A stretch of 16,807 nucleotides of DNA, taken from contig JAAYQD010000052.1 of NCBI GenBank assembly GCA_012519465.1, positions 1 to 16,807 of the forward strand, read 5' to 3'. This document shows, piece after piece, positions 1 through 8,400 of this stretch. This DNA is from Candidatus Cloacimonadota bacterium (GTDB lineage: Bacteria; Cloacimonadota; Cloacimonadia; Cloacimonadales; Cloacimonadaceae). The notes beneath the pieces were generated by a model. That model had not been told where the DNA came from and did not search any database. It saw only the letters and a program-made list of their open reading frames with translations. Made by a program: the position numbers and the translations under genes. Numbering within the stretch: the first letter of the stretch is position 1; each line of letters opens with the position of its first letter.

Positions 1-1
1 A

Positions 2-73
2 ATATCCTGTTTACAAAATTATGATGTCACAATAGCAGATACCCATATTTTGTCAAGAAGTATTTGGCACTAA
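2..73 (+). CDS. Possible C-terminal end of a gene cut by the left edge
   Basis: One plus-strand frame is open from the window edge to a TAA at 71-73, giving 23 residues that end in DTHILSRSIWH. The other two plus-strand frames close by position 35. The stop is followed after about 20 bp by a hairpin with a T-run (112-131), which is what the end of a transcription unit should look like. The fragment is too short to assign to a family, and a chance open frame of this length is quite possible. Confidence 0.3.
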   Translation: MSCLQNYDVTIADTHILSRSIWH

Positions 74-95
74 TTAGGAGTTTATTCACAGCCTC

Positions 96-127
96 TTTAG
101 CCGGGCGTTTCACCGACTTCAGTCGGT
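96..127 (+). repeat. Left arm of a perfect 32-bp inverted repeat
   Basis: This 32-bp segment is exactly the reverse complement of 330-361. Its inner half is a 7+2+7 dyad, ACCGACTTCAGTCGGT (112-127); its outer half is GC-rich (TAGCCGGGCG). The 202 bp between the arms hold no open frame over 60 codons and no recognisable transposase remnant. The pair looks like a REP- or MITE-type intergenic repeat, or two copies of a mobile terminator unit facing each other. Confidence 0.85.
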
Positions 128-131
128 TTTT
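112..131 (+). terminator. Rho-independent terminator-like hairpin inside the left repeat arm
   Basis: A seven-pair stem (ACCGACT/AGTCGGT) with a two-base centre, which can also fold as six pairs with a four-base loop, is followed directly by TTTTT on the plus strand. It would end a transcript entering from the left, such as that of the possible gene ending at 73. Confidence 0.6.
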
Positions 132-325
132 AATTTAAGGCAACATTTCTGTATTTACTACAACTCGCGGTCATAATATCTCTCAATAATATCGCCTTGC
201 TTTCCTTAAAATAAATACCTGTCCCCTAACTTACCGGCATATCATAAACTGGTTATAACTGGTGAGTTTGCTCTTTCGTAAGACCCATGCTACCAAGTTG
301 TTATACACTATTATTCTTGTGCTTC

Positions 326-365
326 AAAGACCGACTGAAGTCGGTGAAACGCCCGGCTAAAAGCC
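326..365 (-). terminator. Probable terminator of the minus-strand dus operon
   Basis: Read on the minus strand, transcription leaving the dus gene (stop at 400-402) meets the small GGCTTTTAGCC dyad (365-355). It then meets the ACCGACT-TC-AGTCGGT hairpin (345-330), followed by the T-rich run TCTTT. The T-run is weaker than that of the left copy, so termination may be partial. Confidence 0.5.
330..361 (-). repeat. Right arm of the 32-bp inverted repeat
   Basis: Perfect reverse complement of 96-127. On this side the outer edge continues into a second small dyad, GGCTAAAAGCC (355-365), which the left copy matches only loosely. The right copy may therefore be the fuller version of the unit. Confidence 0.85.
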
Positions 366-399
366 AGGGGATACAAGGGTCGGTAAAAATACATGCAGA

Positions 400-1374
400 T
401 TAGCTATCAGCCATAGTTAGGATGCCAACTTCTGCCACCACAGCTATCAGTTCCTGGGCATCCTTACACTGGTTGATGCGATGTCTCAGCCGGGAACCGC
501 CCACAATACCCTTGATATAGTGACACAATTGACTGCGCATTTCTTTCACCACCACCCATTCCGGTTTGTGTTCCAAAGCCAGATCTATATGTTCCAACAT
601 CGTCTGATGCAGCTTATTTTGGGTGACGGGGCTATATCTGCCTGTGGTCTGGTATTCCTTGATTTGCGAAAACAGCCAGGGCTTGCCCAAGGCTCCCCTG
701 CCTATCATCACGCATTGGCAACCGCATTCCTGATACATCCTCATGGCGTCTTCAGGTGAGGCTATATCACCATTGCCCACCAGCGGGATAGAGACTTGGG
801 CTGCCAATTGGGTAATATGCTGCCAATTGCTGGTGCCAGAAAACATCTGTTTGGCGGTGCGGGGATGAAGGCAAAGGATATCTGCCCCGCTATCCTGCAT
901 CAGCTTGCCAAAATCCATAAAATTGAGGCTATTGGCATCCCAACCGCTGCGGAATTTTACACTGAGGGGCACCCTGCCTCCCAGCGCTGTTTTCACCTCT
1001 TTCACGATGGCTGCCGCCCGCGGAGGGTCTGTCATCAAAGCACTGCCTGCACCGCGCTTTACTACCTTCTTAACCGGGCAGCCCATATTGATGTCAATGA
1101 GATCGGGATTAAAGCGCAGGCAATATTCTGCCGCCTGTGCCATGATAAGAGGATCGCTGCCAAATATCTGGATGGCATAGGGGCGTTCCTCCTCGCCAAA
1201 GTGGATCAGTTCCTCTGTTTTGCGGGAATCTCGCACAAGGCCGTCTGCGCTCACCATTTCGCTTACCAATACATCTGCCCCATGCCGTTTGCATAGAATA
1301 CGAAAAGCGGCATCCGTATAGCCAGCCAGCGGTGCCAGCCAGATTTTGTCCATTGTTAGATGCTGGATATTCAT
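400..1374 (-). CDS. dusB: tRNA-dihydrouridine synthase, DusB/NifR3 type
   Basis: This FMN- and NADPH-dependent enzyme reduces uridine to dihydrouridine in the D-loop of tRNA. The 324 residues match the family length. Visible signatures include the N-terminal barrel start APLAGYTDAAFR (residues 14-25), NMGCPVKK (96-103) with the catalytic Cys99, SVKFRSGWD (138-146) with Lys140, LHPRTAKQMFSG (169-180) with His170, and the phosphate-binding VGNGDI (199-204) and IGRGALGKPW (224-233). The start overlaps the stop of the upstream GAF/HD gene as ATGA, which suggests translational coupling. No clear Shine-Dalgarno is seen, and Met8 (position 1353) is a possible alternative start. It is the last gene of the minus-strand operon. 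The family call is very safe; the symbol dusB rather than a general dus is by resemblance to NifR3-type sequences. Confidence 0.95.
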   Translation of the reverse strand: MNIQHLTMDKIWLAPLAGYTDAAFRILCKRHGADVLVSEMVSADGLVRDSRKTEELIHFGEEERPYAIQIFGSDPLIMAQAAEYCLRFNPDLIDINMGCPVKKVVKRGAGSALMTDPPRAAAIVKEVKTALGGRVPLSVKFRSGWDANSLNFMDFGKLMQDSGADILCLHPRTAKQMFSGTSNWQHITQLAAQVSIPLVGNGDIASPEDAMRMYQECGCQCVMIGRGALGKPWLFSQIKEYQTTGRYSPVTQNKLHQTMLEHIDLALEHKPEWVVVKEMRSQLCHYIKGIVGGSRLRHRINQCKDAQELIAVVAEVGILTMADS

Positions 1375-3056
1375 TCAGGTCTGTATATCTTTTTTATTGC
1401 CTCATGATCCGGGGTGTCGATTTGCTCCGGCAGCATATTTTCCTTGGCATACTCCAGATAAAGTCCTGAATCCAAAAACAGATCCAAGAGGTGAGGATCA
1501 AGCTCTCCATTCTTTACACCAATCGCCATAATCTGCAGGGATTCGGAGAGGGTTTTGGGTTTCTTGTAGGGACGGTCTGCCGCAGTGAGGGCTTCAAAGA
1601 TATCTGCCACAGCCAGGATTCTGGATTGGAGGGGCAGCTGTTCCGCGGTTAGCCCCTGGGGATAGCCCTTCCCATTCAGCTTTTCATGATGGGTGGCGGC
1701 ATAGAAAGCCACATTTGCATATTTCTTGGGGAAAGACACCTCGGAGAGCATTTCCCAGGTGACGTTTACGTGTTGACCCATGATATTGATCTCTTCCGGC
1801 AGCAAGGTGCCGCGCCTGATTTGCAGGTTGCGCTTTTCTTCCTCTGAGATCAGATAGTACTGTTCCCCTTCATGCTCAAAGCTATATTTGGTAAGCTCTT
1901 CCAACCTCTCCATATCCGTGTCCGGGAGGAATTCTGTGCCGATATTGACTCCGTTCACAAATGCCAGCTCCCCATCCAACCACATCTCCACTTCCTCAAG
2001 TGTATGGGATTTGCCCAAATGTATGGTAGTGTAATCTGCAAAATCCTGCTCTGAGAGGATGGCATATTGGTATCTGAAGAAAAGGCGCATGGTATGAAAA
2101 CGCTGGGTGATGAGGTCTATCCTATCCATGATGGTTTCCAGCTTGGTGCTCTTATCCATCACATATTCCGGGGTGATAATCTTGCCCACATCGTGCATCA
2201 TGCCAGCCATGGAAAGCTCCGTCAATTCTTCTTTGCTAAAGTGCACGTCTTTGTAAGGACCCTGGGTGGCGTCGTTTATCTTGGTGGCAAACATATCGGT
2301 GAGATTTGCCACCCTGATAATATGGTTTGAGGAGTATTTGCTTTTGCGTTCGATGGTTTTGGCGATAGAATGCATGAATTGCATGAGCAGCTTTTCCAGT
2401 TCGGCAATCAGATGGCGGTTGGAGAGGGCGATGGCGGCTTGGGACGCCAGGGAATCCATCATGGTACGGTGTTCATCATTAAAGCTATTCACCTTGCCAT
2501 TCTTATCCATGGCGTTGATCATCTGGATGATGCCCAAGACGTCGTCCTCGTGGTTTTTGAGGGGCAGGGTGAGCATGGATTTGCTGCGGTAATCGCGCTG
2601 CCGGTCTGTCCTCCTGGTGCCGGAGGTGTCATAATCGTCTGTTTGGTATACATCATCAAAATAGAGGCTTTTCTTGGTGTGATAAACGGCCGTTACGATG
2701 TGATTCAGCCGTGGATTTCCCTCTTCGTTATACAAAGGGATGCTGGGCCAATCCACCTTTTCTTTGGTGCCGCCCTGGTGTATGTTCATGGTGCGGTTGT
2801 ACACAATCTCAAAGCGCAGTTGTTTTCTCTCTGCATCCACCATATAGATGGTGGCGCCATCGGCATTGGTAAATTCGATGGCCTGCTGTAAAATCATATC
2901 AAAGATTTTATCCAGATTGGTTTCAGAAGACAGGGCTTTGCCAATATTGGTGAGCCTCTGGATATGCTGTATTTGTTTGGTGGTAAGCTCTTGGATGGAG
3001 AATACAACCTGGTTTAGCATTTCGTTTACTTCACGGTTTTCGCTGAACTTGTACAC
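1371..3056 (-). CDS. GAF-domain HD-GYP-type phosphohydrolase with a long insert
   Basis: A predicted soluble signalling protein of 561 residues. Residues about 35-215 form a GAF-type sensor domain (TNLDKIFDMILQQAIEFTNA, then LTLPLKNHEDDVLGIIQMIN). A helical linker leads into an HD domain with His245, the metal-binding His288-Asp289 followed by GK, the signature HHEKLNGKGYP (456-466), and ADIFEALTAADRPY (484-497). These are the marks of HD-GYP phosphodiesterases, which usually hydrolyse cyclic di-GMP or related cyclic dinucleotides; the real substrate is not shown. Between the HD motif and RRGTLLPEE (414-422) there is about 110 residues of extra sequence. Translation starts at GTG, preceded by CAGGAG at eight bases, 14 bp after trmB. 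The downstream dus gene overlaps it by 4 bp. No transmembrane segment or signal peptide is seen. Confidence 0.85.
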   Translation of the reverse strand: MYKFSENREVNEMLNQVVFSIQELTTKQIQHIQRLTNIGKALSSETNLDKIFDMILQQAIEFTNADGATIYMVDAERKQLRFEIVYNRTMNIHQGGTKEKVDWPSIPLYNEEGNPRLNHIVTAVYHTKKSLYFDDVYQTDDYDTSGTRRTDRQRDYRSKSMLTLPLKNHEDDVLGIIQMINAMDKNGKVNSFNDEHRTMMDSLASQAAIALSNRHLIAELEKLLMQFMHSIAKTIERKSKYSSNHIIRVANLTDMFATKINDATQGPYKDVHFSKEELTELSMAGMMHDVGKIITPEYVMDKSTKLETIMDRIDLITQRFHTMRLFFRYQYAILSEQDFADYTTIHLGKSHTLEEVEMWLDGELAFVNGVNIGTEFLPDTDMERLEELTKYSFEHEGEQYYLISEEEKRNLQIRRGTLLPEEINIMGQHVNVTWEMLSEVSFPKKYANVAFYAATHHEKLNGKGYPQGLTAEQLPLQSRILAVADIFEALTAADRPYKKPKTLSESLQIMAIGVKNGELDPHLLDLFLDSGLYLEYAKENMLPEQIDTPDHEAIKKIYRPE

Positions 3057-3070
3057 TGGGGATACTCCTG

Positions 3071-3679
3071 TTACACTTTGTGATAAAACATAAATTGCGG
3101 TTCATAGCCCTGGCGGCGTTGCTCCTCTTCAAACCAGGTGACCACGTGGTTTTCCAGATGGGGGCTATTCTGAATTGTTTCTGAAAATACAGGCTTGAAT
3201 AATGGGCATTGAGCAAACTCGCGCTCTATCCACGTGGCATACTCTGCATGATCTGTGGATATCTGCACAAAGCCGTCTTTCTTGAGGATATAAGCCAATG
3301 CCTCCAAAAAGACAGGCTGGATAAGACGGCGGCGGTGATGACGCCTCTTGGGCCAGGGATCGGGATGCTGGATAAACACTCCCTCCACAGACTCAGCCGG
3401 CAGCCTCTCCCTGATCCCTTCATCCACCAGCTCCACCATCAGCCTCACGTTTGGATTGCGGGTGGTATCCAGTTTCTTCAAGATATTGCGGATGCGCTTT
3501 TCACGCACCTCAAAGCCCAGGAAGTTGGCATCCGGATACAAGGTGGGGTATTGGGAGATAAATTCCCCCTTGCCGCTGCCAATTTCGATATAAACGGGGT
3601 TTGCATTGCCAAATACAGCCCCATAATCCACCATTCCCTCATGCGGTGGCAATACAAAGAAATCCCTGTCACTCAGCAT
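3071..3679 (-). CDS. trmB: tRNA (guanine-N7-)-methyltransferase TrmB
   Basis: This SAM-dependent enzyme makes m7G46 in the tRNA variable loop. Visible are the SAM-binding strand and loop YIEIGSGKGEF (residues 30-40), the acidic GFEVREKRI (55-63), the family signature HPDPWPKRRHHRRRL (105-119), the ISTDHAEYA segment, and the C-terminal TWFEEEQRRQG. I chose the ATG at 3679 because GAAGAGG lies six bases upstream of it. An in-frame ATG at 3697 would add MKKRQK, but it has a purine run immediately against it and overlaps the upstream gene by 29 bp instead of 11. Either way the gene begins inside the end of the upstream membrane-protein gene, so it is part of the same operon. Its length, about 202 residues, is normal. 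Confidence 0.95.
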   Translation of the reverse strand: MLSDRDFFVLPPHEGMVDYGAVFGNANPVYIEIGSGKGEFISQYPTLYPDANFLGFEVREKRIRNILKKLDTTRNPNVRLMVELVDEGIRERLPAESVEGVFIQHPDPWPKRRHHRRRLIQPVFLEALAYILKKDGFVQISTDHAEYATWIEREFAQCPLFKPVFSETIQNSPHLENHVVTWFEEEQRRQGYEPQFMFYHKV

Positions 3680-4382
3680 CTTCTGCCTCTTCTTCATCCT
3701 CTGCCAAGAGAGGCGGATAGAAGTATTTCTTGCGATAAGGCGTAAGTATCAAATCAGCAACGGTGAGCCCAAATGTGGTGAAGATAACCAATATGATGCC
3801 ATTCCAGAATACCGCCTTGGCATCCGCCCAGCCAAAGGGTTGGGAAGTGAACAAAAAGAGCAGGAAGTAATATAGGGTGATGACAACAGCAGAGAGGAAT
3901 GAACAGAGGATCAGGCGGAAACGGATCAGAGAATGGACGAAAAAGAGCTTGCCTATAATAAGGGTGATGAGGGCTGCCAGGAGGAGGTTGGGCAGGAAAA
4001 ACGCCGTGAGCTGGATGCCCACATAGGAGGAGCCCAATATCGTGAATGCCAATGCCAGGGAGATGACGATATACCATAGCCATCTGCGCTGCATATATCC
4101 TCCCCAAAGAGCCGCCACGCCCATGATCAACGCCAGTGCCAGGCTCAATTCTCTGTTGCCAATGGATTTTGGCTTGGTTGCCGGTACGGGCTGCATTTCA
4201 TCAGCTCCCTCGATGCGGAATACCTGGTGCAGGCTATCGCCAAAGGCCTCCTGCATCTGGAGGTCTCTGCTTACCACCTTGGTCTCATCTTGCCTGTAAT
4301 AGAGGCTTACGCCAAAGAAAGTGATCAAGAGAGGGATCACTATCAACAGGAGCAGTTCTGGCTTGAAAGGTCTTTTATTCAT
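3669..4382 (-). CDS. Unknown six-helix membrane protein
   Basis: I do not recognise a family. The 237 residues start MNKRPFKPE and run into a first hydrophobic helix (about 9-28). A 50-residue polar stretch follows (29-78), then five more helices at roughly 79-97, 101-119, 122-149, 153-178 and 189-215. The tail is strongly acidic (AEDEEEAEDAE). The polar stretch would be periplasmic if the basic N-terminus stays inside, which leaves the tail cytoplasmic. The gene heads the operon with trmB, the GAF/HD protein and dus. It has a good ribosome site (AAGGGG, five bases before the ATG) and a TTGACA promoter upstream. The acidic tail is encoded by the sequence that also carries the trmB ribosome site and start, so part of its composition may be constrained by that overlap. 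Confidence 0.8.
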   Translation of the reverse strand: MNKRPFKPELLLLIVIPLLITFFGVSLYYRQDETKVVSRDLQMQEAFGDSLHQVFRIEGADEMQPVPATKPKSIGNRELSLALALIMGVAALWGGYMQRRWLWYIVISLALAFTILGSSYVGIQLTAFFLPNLLLAALITLIIGKLFFVHSLIRFRLILCSFLSAVVITLYYFLLFLFTSQPFGWADAKAVFWNGIILVIFTTFGLTVADLILTPYRKKYFYPPLLAEDEEEAEDAE

Positions 4383-4402
4383 CTCATCCCCTTAGATTTT
4401 GG

Positions 4403-4430
4403 TTGACTATGTCTATGGGTTCAATATTAT
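4403..4430 (+). promoter_or_regulatory. Sigma70-type promoter of the ftsY operon
   Basis: On the plus strand, TTGACT (4403-4408) is followed after 16 bp by TATTAT (4425-4430), with a start expected near 4437, about 40 bases before the ftsY ATG. A perfect TATAAT also occurs at 4453-4458, but its -35 region is poor and it would leave a leader of only about 13 bases. Confidence 0.5.
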
Positions 4431-4451
4431 GGCAAGCTGTAAGAATGTCAA
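4424..4451 (-). promoter_or_regulatory. Sigma70-type promoter of the minus-strand operon
   Basis: On the minus strand, a perfect -35 TTGACA (4446-4451) is separated by 16 bp from TAATAT (4424-4429). Transcription would start near 4417, giving a leader of about 35 bases before the ATG at 4382. The -10 bases overlap those of the divergent ftsY promoter. Confidence 0.65.
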
Positions 4452-4477
4452 CTATAATCATACAATAGGAGCACTCA

Positions 4478-5467
4478 ATGCTGAGTATAATGAGAAACTT
4501 GCGCCAGAAACTGGCAAAAACCCGCAGTGGCTTTATAGGCCGCATAGCCGAAGCCATCCGCCTGCGGGGCAAAGTTGATGAAGAATTGATGGATCAAATA
4601 GAGGAAATCCTGCTAAGAGCAGATACCGGAGTGCACATGAGTGAGGTTATCATCCAGCGCCTTACCGAAAGAATCCGCGTGGATCGCATCGAGGATGCAG
4701 GAGTGGTGCAGGATGTGTTGCAGGAGATTATGCAGGATATACTGCTTTCCAAAGAGGAGGAAGATGCGGAAGAGCCTGATTTCTTTGCTGAAGTGAATGC
4801 CAAGCCTTATGTGGTGGTGTTTGTGGGGGTAAACGGCGTGGGTAAGACCACCAGCATCGGCAAGATTGCACATCGCTTCAAAGAGATGGGCAAAAGCGTC
4901 TTGATCGTGGCTGCTGATACATTCAGAGCCGCAGCCATCGAACAGCTGGAAATCTGGGCACAGCGCTCGGGAGCAGCCTTTATCAAATCTGCTGCCAATG
5001 CAGACCCCGCGGCAGTGGTATATGATGGCGTCAATTCTGCAATGGCGCGCGGAGTGGATATCGTGCTGATCGATACCGCAGGACGCCAGCATACCAAAGA
5101 CAGATTGATGCAGGAGCTCACCAAAATAGAGCGCAGCATCCAAAAGCTCATCCCCGATGCGCCCCATCAAACCCTGTTGGTATTGGACGCCACCACGGGG
5201 CAAAACGCCATTTCCCAAGCCAGCCACTTTGATCAGGCAATCAAGCTCTCCGGGCTCATCCTCAGCAAATATGACGGCACCTCCAAGGGCGGTATCATCT
5301 TCAATCTGAGACACACCCTGCAATTGCCCCTCAAGCTAATCGGCGTGGGCGAAAGCATCAATGATCTAGAAAACTTCCGCATCAAAGACTTTGTGGCTGC
5401 TTTCTTTAGCAAAGACCCCTCTGAGGAGAATCACGAAGCTGAACTTGACGAGACAGACCTGGGATAA
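4478..5467 (+). CDS. ftsY: Signal recognition particle receptor FtsY
   Basis: This is the SRP-receptor GTPase. It docks ribosome-SRP complexes at the inner membrane so that membrane proteins are inserted co-translationally. The 329 residues comprise a short basic and amphipathic N-terminus, a helical N domain (about 5-95), a brief acidic linker (92-105) and the NG GTPase. GTPase motifs are GVNGVGKTTS (117-126), the insertion-box DTFRAAA (147-153), DTAGR (199-203), DATTGQNA (237-244), and the base-recognition loop SKYDGTSKGG (263-272), where most relatives have TKLDGTAKGG; the key Lys and Asp are kept. It lacks the long acidic A domain of E. coli FtsY, as is normal in many phyla. The ATG has AGGAG (4467-4471) six bases upstream. 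TAA-TAG stops follow, and the nuclease-helicase gene starts 3 bp later. Confidence 0.96.
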   Translation: MLSIMRNLRQKLAKTRSGFIGRIAEAIRLRGKVDEELMDQIEEILLRADTGVHMSEVIIQRLTERIRVDRIEDAGVVQDVLQEIMQDILLSKEEEDAEEPDFFAEVNAKPYVVVFVGVNGVGKTTSIGKIAHRFKEMGKSVLIVAADTFRAAAIEQLEIWAQRSGAAFIKSAANADPAAVVYDGVNSAMARGVDIVLIDTAGRQHTKDRLMQELTKIERSIQKLIPDAPHQTLLVLDATTGQNAISQASHFDQAIKLSGLILSKYDGTSKGGIIFNLRHTLQLPLKLIGVGESINDLENFRIKDFVAAFFSKDPSEENHEAELDETDLG

Positions 5468-5470
5468 TAG

Positions 5471-8400
5471 ATGAAGCTGCTGGATTTGGCAAAGGCGCAA
5501 AAGATACTGGATCAGCTATTGGAGCTGACCACAGATGCGCAGACCATCAAAGCCAGACAGCTGATCATCAGAGGCCTCTTGGAGGAGATGTATAAGGAGC
5601 TCACCCGGGATGCTCAGGTTTCTGCCAATGGTCTCTTTGCCCGGATGCAGTATTATCATGACCTGGTGAATATCCCAGCAGAGCTCTCCAAACAGGCAAA
5701 CCTCCTGCGCATCTATGGCAACAAGGTGGCACATGATGGTGAGATAGTGCCTTCCATGGCAAACTTCCTCACCGCCTGCCATGTGATGCACGATCTCTTG
5801 GCATGGTATCAGGAGGAGCTGGAGCTGGACGCCCTGGCAAGCTTTCTCACAGAACACAATGCCACCCTCTTTGCAGACCGTCCACAGGCAAAGCGCCATG
5901 ATCTCACCTGTGTGGTGCATAGCTGGAGGCTTACCAAAACAGACGAACGGGTCACCGGCATCGAAATACAGGCACTGGATGAAAATGGGGTGCAAATCTA
6001 CATCAAACTGCGGGACCGTCCCGAGAACGGAGAGGGAAGCCAGTGGTCTTTATTGGGGCGTTGTATGTGGCAATGGGCTACCCTCAATTGCATCAATGTG
6101 AGCGAAAGCTCTGGCGCTCCCAATCAATACATAGACAACCATTCCACCATGATAGTGCTGGAACCGGATTACCTGATGGATGTGACCAGCATCGCAGAAT
6201 GTATCTCCCAAAACGAGATGCATCCCCAGCTTGCCATCCTCAGCCGTCTTATCAGCGAAGGAGCCAGCCAAAGCATGGTGCAGGGCATTGCGGTCAATAA
6301 TATCTTTGATGACTTGATGGAAGATCCTCAGGCGGATTATGACGAGCTCTTCAGGCGCAGCATGGATAGGGCTCCCATCCCCATGGTGGCTTTGGGCATC
6401 GATGCTGCCAAGGAGATACACTCTTGCATCAAAAGCGAGCATTTCCCACGCCTGAAGGCAATGGCACAGCTTGCCAGCAAAGATGAAATGATGCTGGAGC
6501 CATCCTACATCTCTCCCCGCTATGGCTTGCAGGGACGCCTGGATTTGCTTTATAAACGAGGCGATAAATACTGCATCGTGGAGCTGAAAAGCGGCAGCGC
6601 CCCCAAGTTTCAACCCTGGTCTCAACACCAGGCGCAGGTGGTGGGCTACAACATGCTTATCCGTAATAGCTACCCCAAGGGCAAGCTGGGAACCAGCTCC
6701 ATCCTCTATTCCCGCCTGCCGCAAAAGAGCCTCTTACACGTGAGCAATACCAAGAACCAGGAACGCACCCTCATCATGTGCCGTAACCGCATCCTGGGCC
6801 TTTGGAAGCAATTGGCAGAAGACCCCGCAGTCTTCTTTACCTGGCTAAAGACATATGATGGCAGTGGCTTGCCGCAATTCAGCCGGGCAAAGCTGAATAA
6901 GGTGCAAACCCTGCTGGGCTCCCTCTCCCCCATGGAGTATGAATGGTATTTGGAGCAGATACGCCTGGCGGTGAGGGAAACCTGGTATGCCAAGATTGGC
7001 TCCCTGGGCTCCATCGGCGAAAGCAGCTATGGCTATAACGCCCTCTGGCAACTGAGCCGGGAGGAGAAAGAACGCCGCTATAGGATCATCCAATCCATGA
7101 AGCTCCAATCCGCTGCCACCAATATCCTGCGCTTCAGCAGACCGGATAAAACCCTGATTAGTAACTTCCGGGAAGGCGACGTGGTGATAGCTTACCGCGA
7201 GGATCTGCCCGTGTGGGGACAGGAAATCATCCGGGCAGAGCTCATCCGCCTGGAAGACGACCATCTCGAACTAAGAGCCAGAGGCGTGCTCAATATCAAC
7301 CTCGATACCATTGAATCCCACACCTGGGCTCTGGAGCATGACCTTTTGGAGACAATGCTCTTTGGTCCCCTGGCATCCATTACCGGCTTTTTAACCGCCA
7401 CCCCTCAGAAGAGACACAAGCTGATGGGCATCCTGGAGCCGGAATTTGACACCGTGACACACTCCTCCACTGATGATATCGACGCCACCATCGCCCAGAT
7501 TGACAGCGCCAAAGACTACTGCGTGGTCCAGGGACCACCCGGCACCGGCAAGACGTCCGGACTGCTCACCCGCTATATCAAAAAGCTGTATCATGAGACA
7601 GAGCAGACCGTTCTGGTACTCAGTTTCACCAATAGAGCCGTGGATGAGATATGCCTCAACCTGCACAAGCATGATATCCCCTTTATCCGCACAGGACGCT
7701 CCCAGAATATCGAGGAGCAACTGCTGGAAAACCTCATCCGAGGCAAACGCTTCTTTGACATAGACAGTATCCTGCGTTCAAACCGCATCTGGGTGGCAAC
7801 CGTGCAAAGCTGTAACAGCTGGATACAAGACCTGATGAGCCTCAAGGAGGAGATTGGCACCCTCATCATCGATGAAGCCTCCCAGATCATCGAACCCGCC
7901 ATCTTGGGCATCCTTGCCAAAGCCCAAAGATGCATCCTGATCGGAGATCAAAATCAGCTGCCCCCCATCATCTCTCAAGACAAGGCAGATTACAGCTTCA
8001 CCTCTGACCAGCTCAATGACCTCTGTTACAGCAGCTACAACCGCTCCATGATGGAAAGGCTATATCTGAAATGCAAGATGCAAAACTGGCAGCAGGGACA
8101 CTATATGTTACAGAAACACTATCGGATGCATGAGGATATCGCCAGTCTCATCAACCATTATTACCAGGATAGCCTCCACAGCGCCCTGCCCCGCCAAAAC
8201 GAGCCGCTATCTCTGCCAGAAGCCTCTTGCCAGCTGGATGGCCGCATTATCTGGATAGACACCCCCAAGGGCAGCACCGCTTTTTATGATGATCACCATT
8301 GCCAGCTTATCCTAAAGCTCATCAAAACCTTTGAAGCCTTGGGAGAGCTGCAGAACCACAACACCGATTTGGGCATTGTGGCGCCATTCAGGGCAATGAT

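Larger units (their letters stand above)
74..399. other. Non-coding spacer carrying the inverted-repeat element
   Basis: No gene is supported between the possible stop at 73 and the end of the dus gene at 400. Apart from the two 32-bp arms, the interior (128-329) is AT-rich. It has a small direct repeat, AACTGGT at 247-253 and 257-263 separated by TAT, and no convincing promoter or RNA gene. The spacer lies between a possible plus-strand gene on the left and the end of a minus-strand operon on the right, so it is probably a convergent-gene terminator region. Confidence 0.7.

Noticed and set aside
128..329. Degraded transposase between the inverted-repeat arms
   Set aside because: No open frame or transposase motif is seen on either strand; the interior is only about 200 bp.
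1371..3056. Frameshift or gene fusion as the cause of the long HD-GYP insert
   Set aside because: The frame is continuous, the codon style is even, and conserved blocks follow in the right order on both sides.
4613..5323. 236-codon open frame on the minus strand
   Set aside because: It lies wholly inside ftsY, antisense; its translation is rich in Cys and His and low in family-like motifs, as expected of a shadow frame.
6050..6724. 224-codon open frame on the minus strand
   Set aside because: It is antisense to the Dna2-like gene, whose motifs are intact throughout; there is no ribosome site or homology-like pattern.
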